The notes under the pieces are model-generated. The model was not told the origin of the DNA. It saw nothing but the letters and a program-made list of their open reading frames with translations, and did no database searches. Shown here one piece after another: positions 9,008 to 17,046 of a DNA stretch of 64,000 nucleotides. How positions within the stretch are numbered: position 1 is the stretch's first letter; the number at the start of each line of letters is the position of its first letter. Where the stretch lies: positions 124,001 through 188,000 of the forward strand of contig CALLPE010000038.1 of NCBI GenBank assembly GCA_938015445.1. Direction: 5' to 3'. Made by a program: the position numbers and the translations under genes. Origin of the DNA: an uncultured Pirellulales bacterium. GTDB lineage: Bacteria; Planctomycetota; Planctomycetia; Pirellulales; Thermoguttaceae.

Positions 9008-10681
9008 ATGGGCAAGGCATCGGCAAGCTTGTGGTGGGCGGGCGTCGGCCTGTGGCTGACGTGCGCTTGGGGATGTTCGCGACCGGCGGCGGACGGCCTA
9101 TCCGATGGACTTCACATCCTGTGCGGCGGCTCGTTCCGTCCTCCCATGGAACGGCTCGCAAAACAGTTCCAGGAGCAGACCGGAATTGCAGTGATTTTGG
9201 ATTTCGGGCAATCCGAAGATTTATTGCCGAAGGTCAAAAGCCGCGCGGTGGGCGACATTTTCGTCTCTCACGATCCGTATATCGCTTACACGCGCGAGGC
9301 AGGCGCGCTGGGCCGATTCGTTCACGTGGGCTATGTTGCGCCGGCGCTAGTGGTCAAGAAAGGCAATCCACTGCGGATCAAGACGATCGAAGACTTGGCC
9401 AGACCTGGCGTGCGGGTGGTGCTCATGAATCCCGAGTACGCCACATGCGGGAAGATGACATTCAAACTGTTGGAGAAGAAGGGGATTAAAGAAAAGGTAA
9501 TGGAAAACGTTGGCAACGCGCTGAAGCGCGAGCACGCCGATGTGGCGTCGATGATAAAGCTGGATCACCGTGACGCCGGCGTAATGTGGAACGGCATGGC
9601 TTACAACTGGCGCAATGATATCGAGATCGTACCCACACCCTACGAGTACGACGAGGAAATCCGCGTCTGCATAATGGGTCTTTCGTACAGCCGCCAGCCT
9701 GAACTGGTCGAGAAGTTCCTGAGCTTCGCCGAGAAGCGCGGCAAAGAGATTTTCGAGGAGATGGGCTACAAGAAGTTCGAGCCTGAGGGGAACCAATCGC
9801 CGCCGACCGAGCCAGCCGGCGATCAACAGCCGGGCGCACAACCCAGCAGCTTTTCTCCGGAAAAACAACAGCCCGGTGCTGGCGATCAGCATCCCCAGGG
9901 GACTGCCAAGCAAGGCGACTCGCCGGCAGCCGACACCGCTAGGGTGACCGCGGAGGAGAAGGCAGACTCCGAACTGGCAGGGCGTGGGGCTGGGCGGCAA
10001 TTGTTGCTGTACTGCGGCGCCGGAATACGTCCGCCGGTAGCAGAGATTGTCGAGCTGTTTTATCGGGAGCACGGTGTCACAGTGCAGTGCGACTTCGCCG
10101 GTTCCGAGGTACTGCTGAACAAGGCGAAACTTTCGCGGCGCGGCGATTTGTTCATGCCTGGCGATCAGTATTACACGGCGCAGGCGCAGCGGGCAGGGCT
10201 GATTGCTTCTACGCACGTGGTGGCTTATTTTTTGCCTGTAATATTGGTCCAGAAAGGCAATCCCGAGAAAATCCAGTCCTTGGCCGACCTGACGCGGCCC
10301 GAGCTTAAGGTGGGACTGGGCGATCCGCGGGCGTGTGCGATCGGGCGAGTGTCATCGGAGTTGCTGGAGAAGAACGGCATCGACGAACGGCGAGTTCCCG
10401 TCGTGTACCGTTCGCTGACAGTCCACGATTTGGGCAACCAGATAAAGCTCAAATCGCTCGACGCGGTAATCGTCTGGGACGCGGTGGCGGCGTATTACAG
10501 GCGGGAAGGAGACGTGGTTAACATCGAGCCGAAGCAAAACGTGCCGGCGACCATTACGGTGGCGATACTCAAGTCGTGTCAAGAGCCTGAGTTGGCTGCC
10601 AAGCTGGTCGATTTGATGACTTCGCAACGAGGCAAAGAAATTTTCGCCAAGCATCGGTATACTGTGGAAAAACCGCAGTAG
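9008..10681 (+). CDS. Tandem-fused ModA-like substrate-binding protein (two periplasmic binding domains)
   Basis: A 557-residue exported protein, perhaps a lipoprotein (Cys23 after a hydrophobic signal). Two type-2 periplasmic binding domains of the molybdate/tungstate (ModA) kind lie in one chain: domain 1 at about 33-258, a Gln/Pro/Ala-rich linker at about 260-330, and domain 2 at about 333-557. The copies share the order GGSFRPPMERLAKQF / GAGIRPPVAEIVELF, then GDIFVSHDPYI / GDLFMPGDQYY, VKKGNP / VQKGNP and an EYATCG / DPRACAIG strand. They have diverged strongly, so this is an old duplication. ModA proteins normally have one such domain of about 230 residues. GGAGG is well placed before the ATG. 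The permease and ATPase genes follow. Anion specificity cannot be read from sequence. Confidence 0.85.
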   Translation: MGKASASLWWAGVGLWLTCAWGCSRPAADGLSDGLHILCGGSFRPPMERLAKQFQEQTGIAVILDFGQSEDLLPKVKSRAVGDIFVSHDPYIAYTREAGALGRFVHVGYVAPALVVKKGNPLRIKTIEDLARPGVRVVLMNPEYATCGKMTFKLLEKKGIKEKVMENVGNALKREHADVASMIKLDHRDAGVMWNGMAYNWRNDIEIVPTPYEYDEEIRVCIMGLSYSRQPELVEKFLSFAEKRGKEIFEEMGYKKFEPEGNQSPPTEPAGDQQPGAQPSSFSPEKQQPGAGDQHPQGTAKQGDSPAADTARVTAEEKADSELAGRGAGRQLLLYCGAGIRPPVAEIVELFYREHGVTVQCDFAGSEVLLNKAKLSRRGDLFMPGDQYYTAQAQRAGLIASTHVVAYFLPVILVQKGNPEKIQSLADLTRPELKVGLGDPRACAIGRVSSELLEKNGIDERRVPVVYRSLTVHDLGNQIKLKSLDAVIVWDAVAAYYRREGDVVNIEPKQNVPATITVAILKSCQEPELAAKLVDLMTSQRGKEIFAKHRYTVEKPQ

Positions 10682-11045
10682 TTGGTCTTTGCGACTTCCC
10701 CGGCCTCCTGCCTCTGTTGGGCGCCGACGCGTGCTTTCGCCTGAGCTTGATGTGCCGCGCGGAACAGCGATGCAGAAAGTCAAATTACTCCCGACGATTG
10801 CCCAGCTTGCCACGCAACTAGTGCGCCCGCTTTGATTGTTGGGTGATCGCTCGCCGAAGATTGCATATCGAGGTCATCCGCATTCAATATTTGATTGTTG
10901 GGGAATCGTTATTGAACATGAGTATCTTCGGTTTTGCGATACCTGAGTCCAGCACTACCACTCGACGCCAGCTTCTGCTGGGTTTGCAGCGGCGCGCGCT
11001 GGTCGGCGCAGCGTCGGCATCGGCCCACTAACCTGCCAGACACCC
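10682..11045. other. Intergenic region with an imperfect 19-bp direct repeat
   Basis: About 360 bases between the binding-protein gene and its permease, an unusually wide gap inside a transport operon. TTTGATTGTTGGG starts at 10831 and again at 10890, 59 bases apart; the repeats (10831-10849 and 10890-10908) differ at two positions. This could be a pair of regulator sites giving the permease genes their own promoter. No convincing gene is present. Confidence 0.5.
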
Positions 11046-11948
11046 GTGTCTCCATCACTCCGCAAAAAGCCGCCCGTGGCAGCACCGGTCGAGGGGTTTG
11101 CCGGCCGGCTATTCGCCGCTTCCACTCTGGCGTTTGTGGTGCTGTTCGTGGTCGGGTGGCTGGCACTGTTCGCCGCCGATGTGAACTACGTGCTGGCCGA
11201 CGCCTATCGCCGATTACCGGTAGGGCCCGAGGATGGCAGTCTCCTGCGATTGGCTTTGCGTGGCTTGGTCGGGATGGTGGGGGTACTCGGCCAAAGGGAA
11301 ATACTTGCTGCCTTGTGGTTGTCGTTGTGGACCAGCAGTCTGAGCGTGGTAATTGGCCTACTGATGGCCATTCCCATTGGATATGCCATGAGCCGCTACC
11401 GATTCCTGACGCACCCGCTGGCCGAGGCGATAATCGACCTGCCCATCATCCTCCCGCCGGTAATCGTCGGCCTGTCGCTGTTGGTTTTCTTCCAGTCGCC
11501 GGCTGGTAAATGGATCGAAAACTCCTTGGTGCAGTTCGTCTTTCAACGCAAAGGTATCGTATTGTGCCAGTTGATGGTCTCGGCCTCGCTGGGTATTCGG
11601 GCAGCGGCGCTGACGTTCGACGGCATCGATCCGCGGCTAGAGCATGTAGCCATGACCCTGGGCTGCACGCGCGCCGGAGCCTTCTTCCGAGTTACCCTGC
11701 CGTTGGCAGTGCGGGGATTGGTAGTGGCGGCAATATTGATTTGGACACGAGCGTTCGGCCTGTTCGGACCGCTGATGGTCTTCGTCGGTGCTGTGCGGCT
11801 TCGTACCGAGGTGTTGCCCACGACAATCTATCTCGAACAGAGCGTCGGCAGACTTGAAGTCGCTTTGACGGTAGCCATCTTCATGGTGTTGCTGGCGGCA
11901 ATGGGATTGGTGATTGTCCGCGCGGTCGGGCTCAGAGGACAGAAGTGA
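11046..11948 (+). CDS. modB: Molybdate-type ABC transporter permease (ModB-like)
   Basis: A 300-residue inner-membrane protein with about six membrane segments (starting near residues 25, 90, 130, 175, 225 and 260). The coupling-helix (EAA) motif is visible as LEHVAMTLGCTRAGAF, which docks on the ATPase. It matches the binding-protein-dependent permease family of molybdate, tungstate and sulfate importers and is somewhat longer than ModB of E. coli (about 230), with an N-terminal extension of about 60 residues. The start is a GTG at 11046. The 3' end overlaps the ATPase gene by four bases (GTGA), a sign of translational coupling. The symbol follows the family; the transported ion could be molybdate or tungstate. 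Confidence 0.85.
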   Translation: MSPSLRKKPPVAAPVEGFAGRLFAASTLAFVVLFVVGWLALFAADVNYVLADAYRRLPVGPEDGSLLRLALRGLVGMVGVLGQREILAALWLSLWTSSLSVVIGLLMAIPIGYAMSRYRFLTHPLAEAIIDLPIILPPVIVGLSLLVFFQSPAGKWIENSLVQFVFQRKGIVLCQLMVSASLGIRAAALTFDGIDPRLEHVAMTLGCTRAGAFFRVTLPLAVRGLVVAAILIWTRAFGLFGPLMVFVGAVRLRTEVLPTTIYLEQSVGRLEVALTVAIFMVLLAAMGLVIVRAVGLRGQK

Positions 11949-13138
11949 TCCGCATAGAAGGTCTTTGTCTGTCGGTCGGCGCCTTCGCGCTTCGGCAGGT
12001 CTGCCTGGAAGTGGCGTCGGGCGAGTACTTCGTGTTGCTGGGGCCAACCGGTGCTGGAAAAACTTTGCTTCTGGAATGCTTGTGCGGCTTGTACCGGTTG
12101 GACGGCGGCAGGCTGATAATCGCTGGTCGCGATGTCACCCATGCAGAACCCAGACATCGCCAGATCGGTTATCTGCCTCAAGACTACGCGCTTTTCCCGC
12201 ATCGCACGGTGCGCCAGAACATCGCCTTCGGCCTGCGGCGCAGCAGCGCTAGCCGACGGCAATTGCAACAACGAGTACAGCAGCTCATGGAAGAGCTGGG
12301 TATTGACCATTTGGCCGACCGGCGGCCGGCGCGGCTATCGGGCGGAGAGAAACAACGTGTGGCCCTGGCCCGCGCGCTGGCCGTACGACCGCAAGTGCTG
12401 TTGCTCGACGAGCCGGTCAGCGCGCTGGACGAATCGACCCGCGACGACATCTGTCGGCTGCTCCGCCGGCTTAACCGCCAACTGAATACCACTGTGCTGC
12501 ACGTGTGCCATAACTTCGCAGAGATGATGTCGGTGGCCGATCGGGCAGCGGTTATAGCTGATGGGCGGATAATCCAGGTGGGAACGCCCCACGAAATCCT
12601 CCAACGCCCGGCAAACCTGGCCGTGGCGCAATTTGTTCAACCGGGAAATTTGCTGCCGTTGGCCAAGTGGTTGGTGGTATCTGGCCGGTCGGGCGTTCAA
12701 CTTCCGCAACTGGTAACCAGCGCAAAAAAGGCCCAACCCGAGGCGGCACATGCTCAAAGGGCGGAAAGTTATCCTTCCCCAGAAGCAAGCTGTGTGGCGC
12801 AAAAATCTCCCCGCACTGCGGCGGTTCAGCATGCCCACGAGACTTCCAACGGCCAAGACACCTGGGTGATGCTCCGTTCGGAGAACGTCCGCGTGCTTAC
12901 AAACGCGCCGGAATCGCTGCCGCCGGACATGACACTGCTGCCGGCCACGCTGTCAGAAATCACACACCTGGGGGCCACAGTAAGACTGCGAACCGTTGCT
13001 GAGGGAGGTGTGGAATTGCTGGCCTTACTGGGAAAACGCGAGTACATTGGCGGGAATTATTTTCCTGGCCAAAGAGTCTTTTTGGCAATCGCCCACACCG
13101 ACATACATGTAATAACGCAAGACGCGCAATTGTCGTAG
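11945..13138 (+). CDS. modC: Molybdate-type ABC transporter ATP-binding protein with TOBE domain
   Basis: A 397-residue ATPase that drives the importer. Walker A GPTGAGKTLLLE is at about residues 31-42, the signature LSGGEKQRVALARALA at about 128-143, Walker B VLLLDEPVSALD at about 149-160, and a switch His in the segment around TVLHVCHNF. A C-terminal TOBE-like domain (about 305-390), which in ModC binds oxyanion and regulates transport, follows a linker of about 70 residues that is not conserved in the family. The start is the GTG of a GTGA overlap with the permease. A hairpin at 13152-13194 probably ends the operon. The call as ModC rather than a sulfate or iron ATPase depends on its neighbours. 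Confidence 0.88.
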   Translation: MIRIEGLCLSVGAFALRQVCLEVASGEYFVLLGPTGAGKTLLLECLCGLYRLDGGRLIIAGRDVTHAEPRHRQIGYLPQDYALFPHRTVRQNIAFGLRRSSASRRQLQQRVQQLMEELGIDHLADRRPARLSGGEKQRVALARALAVRPQVLLLDEPVSALDESTRDDICRLLRRLNRQLNTTVLHVCHNFAEMMSVADRAAVIADGRIIQVGTPHEILQRPANLAVAQFVQPGNLLPLAKWLVVSGRSGVQLPQLVTSAKKAQPEAAHAQRAESYPSPEASCVAQKSPRTAAVQHAHETSNGQDTWVMLRSENVRVLTNAPESLPPDMTLLPATLSEITHLGATVRLRTVAEGGVELLALLGKREYIGGNYFPGQRVFLAIAHTDIHVITQDAQLS

Positions 13139-13151
13139 CACGCCTGTCCAG

Positions 13152-13194
13152 GCGGACCACGGCTCACCAGTCCCCCATGCTTGGGGTGGTCCGC
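13152..13194 (+). terminator. Hairpin after the mod-type operon
   Basis: GCGGACCAC (13152-13160) pairs with GTGGTCCGC (13186-13194), with an inner CCCC/GGGG pairing. It lies 13 bases after the stop. No clear T-run follows, so it may be a weak or Rho-assisted terminator. Confidence 0.5.
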
Positions 13195-13436
13195 TTCTGT
13201 ATCACGCTGCTGTTCGCCACATAACCCCCGATAGTTGCGGAACCTTACTCCAGGTGGTAATGGAACTATAAGGTAACCGCCACAATATAAATGACGAACA
13301 GCGCAAGAAGATTGACGAGTATGACAAAACGAATGAGGAGCATGGCAGCACCAACGGGAGCGTGGCAACACGAAGGAAAATAGCGGCAACGCGAAAGAAG
13401 TAGAAAGTATGTGTTAGCAAACCGGAGGACCAAGGC

Positions 13437-14975
13437 ATGAAAGAGCAAGCAGCACCTCGCCGGATGGACTCTACTGCTGCTGCTTACACAACGCCGCCCG
13501 TCTACCCGCACAGCTTTCGCTTGCTCCACTGGTTGTTGGCGGCAAGTGCTTTGGTGCTGATGCTGACGGGCCCCAGCTTGCACGCCATAGCACGGCCAGA
13601 ATGGTCGCTGACCGGAGGCGTTCTGCCCAATTGGTTTTGGGGCGGTCGGGTGTTGATGGTGCATCTGGTTGCCGCGGCCGTGTTTTCGCCTTCCATCGTG
13701 GCCGCTTGCTGGGTGTATTTCCGCCGCCGCCGGAAACGTCTGCCGTACAAATGGAACCACTTGCTGTTGCTTGTCGGTGGTTTGTTGATGGTCGCAACTG
13801 GACTGCTGCTTCAGCGGCTACAGTGGCAGCCTACGCTCTACGTCATAGCCCGGTCCTTACACGCATTAGGTTTGCTGATGATGGCCGGATCGCTGTTATG
13901 GCATATCGTGATGGCTTTAGTGCGATGGTTGCGCCTATTAGTGCCGGCGTTTCATCCTTGGGCCGGTTGGCAGTGGAAACCCATTGCCTTGTTCGTGCCG
14001 CTTGCCGCGGTGACCACTTATTTGACCTTCAGTGCCAATCTAGTGCCTATCGGTAGAACGCTGGTGGCGACGAGGATTGCGGCCGTGTCTGATGCGCTGG
14101 AAGACCTCGCCGTGTTACCCTGGCAGCAAGCCCCGCAGCTTGTCGTGTACTTGGCCAATGGTGTGGGATTGCACAGCGGATGCACTCGGGCCAGCTTGCA
14201 AGCGTTGCACGATGGGCAGGAGATTTTCCTACGGGTTGAATGGGCCGATCCGGAGGAACACCGGCGGCTGTGGCCCTGGAAGAGGACTACCGAAGGTTGG
14301 GAGGCGCTGGTCAGCAATCCGCGCGACGAATGCGTTTGGTACGAGGACAAGTTCGGACTGTGTTTTCCCACGCAGAGATGGCGGCAGTTCGAGCTGCTCG
14401 GCTGCGCGGTGGTGTGTCACGCCGGCGGCGGCTGGGCTTACGGCTACAAACATTCCCCGGTCGTCATCGACGACTGGTTCTGGAAGGCGGTGCGTACCGA
14501 CCCTGTGGGCCAAGTGGACGATAAATACTGGCACCGACGTGACCCGGATAACAAAGACGGCGGCCGCTTCAGTGACCCCAAACAAGCAGGCGGATACCAG
14601 CGCAACGAGTCGAAAGACCAGCGCTCTCCGGCCTTTTTGCCCGACGATCTGAAAAACATCCGCGGTGGGGGCCTGCCGCAGGAGCACGCCGTGCCATACG
14701 ACGCGAAGCTGGCGGCCTCGGTCCCGCCCGAATCGCTCATTCCCGGCATGGTGATTTCCCCATTCGTTGGCGACCGGGGCGACATCGGCTGCAAATCGCA
14801 GTGGAAGGATGGAGAGTGGGTGGTGTACATGCGCCGCAAGCTGCACACGGGCAGTCAGTACGACGTGCAGTTCGAGCCGGGCGGCAGGTACCCGTTCGGC
14901 GTGGCTGCGTTCGATCACACTTCCAAACGCCACGCATACAACTTCAACGTATACTGGCTGGTGCTCGAGCAGTAG
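13437..14975 (+). CDS. Membrane cytochrome b fused to an ethylbenzene-dehydrogenase-type haem-binding domain
   Basis: A 512-residue protein with two parts. Residues about 25-210 hold four to five membrane helices with spaced histidines (HSFRLLHW, HLVAA, HALGLL, HIVMAL), as in di-haem cytochrome b561 or formate/hydrogenase gamma subunits. Residues about 215-512 lie outside the membrane and resemble the EB_dh/DMSO-reductase-family gamma domain, which binds a b-type haem through Met/Lys or His; the LLGCAVVCHAGG segment is typical. There is no CxxCH, so no c-type haem. Such proteins pass electrons between quinones and a molybdoenzyme. No catalytic molybdenum subunit is visible in the window, but the molybdate-type transporter is directly upstream. 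ATG at 13437 follows GGAGG. Confidence 0.75.
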   Translation: MKEQAAPRRMDSTAAAYTTPPVYPHSFRLLHWLLAASALVLMLTGPSLHAIARPEWSLTGGVLPNWFWGGRVLMVHLVAAAVFSPSIVAACWVYFRRRRKRLPYKWNHLLLLVGGLLMVATGLLLQRLQWQPTLYVIARSLHALGLLMMAGSLLWHIVMALVRWLRLLVPAFHPWAGWQWKPIALFVPLAAVTTYLTFSANLVPIGRTLVATRIAAVSDALEDLAVLPWQQAPQLVVYLANGVGLHSGCTRASLQALHDGQEIFLRVEWADPEEHRRLWPWKRTTEGWEALVSNPRDECVWYEDKFGLCFPTQRWRQFELLGCAVVCHAGGGWAYGYKHSPVVIDDWFWKAVRTDPVGQVDDKYWHRRDPDNKDGGRFSDPKQAGGYQRNESKDQRSPAFLPDDLKNIRGGGLPQEHAVPYDAKLAASVPPESLIPGMVISPFVGDRGDIGCKSQWKDGEWVVYMRRKLHTGSQYDVQFEPGGRYPFGVAAFDHTSKRHAYNFNVYWLVLEQ

Positions 14976-15112
14976 CTGTCGGTAGCAGCTCGAACTGTGG
15001 CCGTAGATGCGACGGCACCAGAATCGCCGCCAGCGTCGGCCCCCTTGGTGCCGACTGAACAGCGCGGCCATTTACCGATGAACGTGGCCGTTTGCTGCGG
15101 AAGCGTTATCGG

Positions 15113-16882
15113 CTAGCGATTGCCGCCTTTGCTTGCCGCCTCGGTTGCCAAGTCGTAACTGGTCATGGGAACCTGCCAGTAGCCCATGGCCGCGGCCACC
15201 ACGTTTAGCCGGTAAAGGCGGTCTTGCATCAGGCAGATGCGGCGGTCGGCGGCGGGAATGGTGGTGGTGTAGATGTGCATTTCGCCGGGAACGCTGACGA
15301 TGATTTCTTCGCGCCAATCGCCCAGGATGTCGGCGATTGCCACGACCTGTCCGGGGATTTTCGGAAGCAGGGTGGTTCCTTTGTACTTCCATATGCGGCC
15401 GTGGACCAATTCGCGCTGCAAGTCGGCGTCCCAATACGCCGCTCGCGGGCCGAAGCCGCTGAGGTTCTCCCGGCTGATGATTTCTCCCTTGCAGTTGTGC
15501 ATCAGGGCGAAGGCGAACTGTTTTTTCTCGTCGGTATCGGCGCTATAGCATTCGCTGCCGGGATGGGCCGGATCGATGTCGCTGCACAGCCCGTGCCCGT
15601 GTACGTGGCGCGTGGGCTCCTTGAAGCCCCAGATGATCTGGCCTGTCCGAGCATCCACCAGACACATGCCATTGGCCTTCTGCCGAGTTTCGATGCCGTA
15701 GTAGATTTCCAGTCCGGGCCGCTGGGGATCGATGTCGCCCACATAGACGTGGTCTGGATGTCCCAGTCCCACGCTCCACAGCGACTTGCCGTTGTGGTCG
15801 ATCACCGCCGAGCCGATGACTAGCTCGTCGCAGCCGTCGCCGTCCACGTCGGCGGCGTGCATCCAGTGGGCGCCTTGGCCCCAGTAGCGTTTGTCGTCCA
15901 AGTTATCCCAGCGCCACTGCTCGTGCAATTGGCCGTTGCGATATTGGTAGGCCACCAGCTTGATGACGTTGTAGGTTCCCCGCTGGACGATCAGGCTGGG
16001 CGTGCGGCCATCCAGGTACGCCACGCAGAGCTGATTGCGGGAGGCGTAGTTGTAGGGATCGCTGGTTTTCTCGAAGTCTTTGCGGGAGGGCCAATCGACG
16101 CGGGTGATTTCCTTGCCGGTCAGGCCGTCGAGAATCGACAGGTACTCCGGCCCGCTGCGCACACGACCGTCGCTGTCGCGCGGATCGCCCTCGCCGGTCT
16201 TGACCGCCACCTCGGCCCGACCGTCGCCGTCCAAGTCGTAAACCACATAAGGCGAATACCAGATGCCGCGCTCGATGGCCCAGCCCAGGTCGTATCGCCA
16301 CAGGAACTTGCCGTCGGCGTCGTAGGCTTCCAGTTTGTAGGTATCGGGGCTGGGTTTCCAATACAAACGGTAGGGGTCGATGTTGTCGCCCGGCTGTTTG
16401 ATGACGAAATCATACCGGCCGTCGCCGTCCAGATCGGCGATGCCCACCTTCTGAAACGTGTATTTGCCGTTCAGTTTGATGCTCACGTAAGGAAGCGGCG
16501 GTTGGCTGGGCTTCAGTCGGGCTTCGCGCGAAGCCGCCTGCTCCTGACCGCCGACTACCGGACGGACGAACCACGCCACGTCCACGCCGGCCGGGACGGT
16601 GGAGTCGACAAAGTCGGTCGTCTTGTCGACCGGTGCGCTGTTGAGCTTCACCGCCGCGCCGCCGGCGGCACGGCGGTACACGTTGAACGCCACGCCCGGA
16701 GGATCATCGGCCAGCAACCGCCAGCCGACGTACACCGTAGACTCGGCCACTGGCTGCACATGAACACCGCGGTCTATGCGCTGGCTGGGTCTGGCGGGCG
16801 CCGAAGCGGCTGACACCCCGCCGCAAGCCCCCAGGACCAACACCGCGCAAAGAAGCATTCGAGCAGAAGGAACTGCTGACAT
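15113..16882 (-). CDS. Secreted rhamnogalacturonan lyase, PL11 family
   Basis: A 589-residue secreted lyase that cleaves the rhamnose-galacturonate backbone of pectin by beta-elimination. It has a signal peptide of about 25 residues ending near GVSAASA, an N-terminal beta domain (about 30-125), then an eight-bladed propeller with calcium-binding loops of the DLDGDGRYDFV, DLDGDGRAEVAV and DVDGDGCDELV type. Family features such as YNVIKLVAYQYRNGQL and HADVDGDG-like segments fit PL11 (YesW/YesX). The start at 16882 is set by GGAGG eight bases before it and the signal peptide right after it; the open frame continues upstream but that part is antisense-like filler. Two 18-bp direct repeats lie 87-122 bases upstream. 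Confidence 0.92.
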   Translation of the reverse strand: MSAVPSARMLLCAVLVLGACGGVSAASAPARPSQRIDRGVHVQPVAESTVYVGWRLLADDPPGVAFNVYRRAAGGAAVKLNSAPVDKTTDFVDSTVPAGVDVAWFVRPVVGGQEQAASREARLKPSQPPLPYVSIKLNGKYTFQKVGIADLDGDGRYDFVIKQPGDNIDPYRLYWKPSPDTYKLEAYDADGKFLWRYDLGWAIERGIWYSPYVVYDLDGDGRAEVAVKTGEGDPRDSDGRVRSGPEYLSILDGLTGKEITRVDWPSRKDFEKTSDPYNYASRNQLCVAYLDGRTPSLIVQRGTYNVIKLVAYQYRNGQLHEQWRWDNLDDKRYWGQGAHWMHAADVDGDGCDELVIGSAVIDHNGKSLWSVGLGHPDHVYVGDIDPQRPGLEIYYGIETRQKANGMCLVDARTGQIIWGFKEPTRHVHGHGLCSDIDPAHPGSECYSADTDEKKQFAFALMHNCKGEIISRENLSGFGPRAAYWDADLQRELVHGRIWKYKGTTLLPKIPGQVVAIADILGDWREEIIVSVPGEMHIYTTTIPAADRRICLMQDRLYRLNVVAAAMGYWQVPMTSYDLATEAASKGGNR

Positions 16883-16968
16883 GATCGGCCTCCGGATCGC
16901 TGATGTGCCGCCAATGCCTCGCTTGGGCGCGCACGCCTTCGAACGGGGCGGCCAGGCTGCTGCGCGCT

Positions 16969-17004
16969 CGGTCGAGTGTAATACATCGGTCGAGTGTAAT
17001 ACAA
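16969..17004. repeat. Two tandem 18-bp repeats upstream of the PL11 gene
   Basis: Units 16969-16986 and 16987-17004 are 17 of 18 identical. They lie between the PL11 start and the end of the next gene upstream. They could be paired binding sites for a regulator of the lyase, or one more member of the window-wide tandem duplications. Confidence 0.65.
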
Positions 17005-17046
17005 CGGAGCGCCCCCCGACACTGTCGCCGCCCGCAAACCAGTACG

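Noticed and set aside
15857..16813. 318-codon plus-strand frame opposite the PL11 gene
   Set aside because: Antisense shadow with no recognisable domain or start signal.
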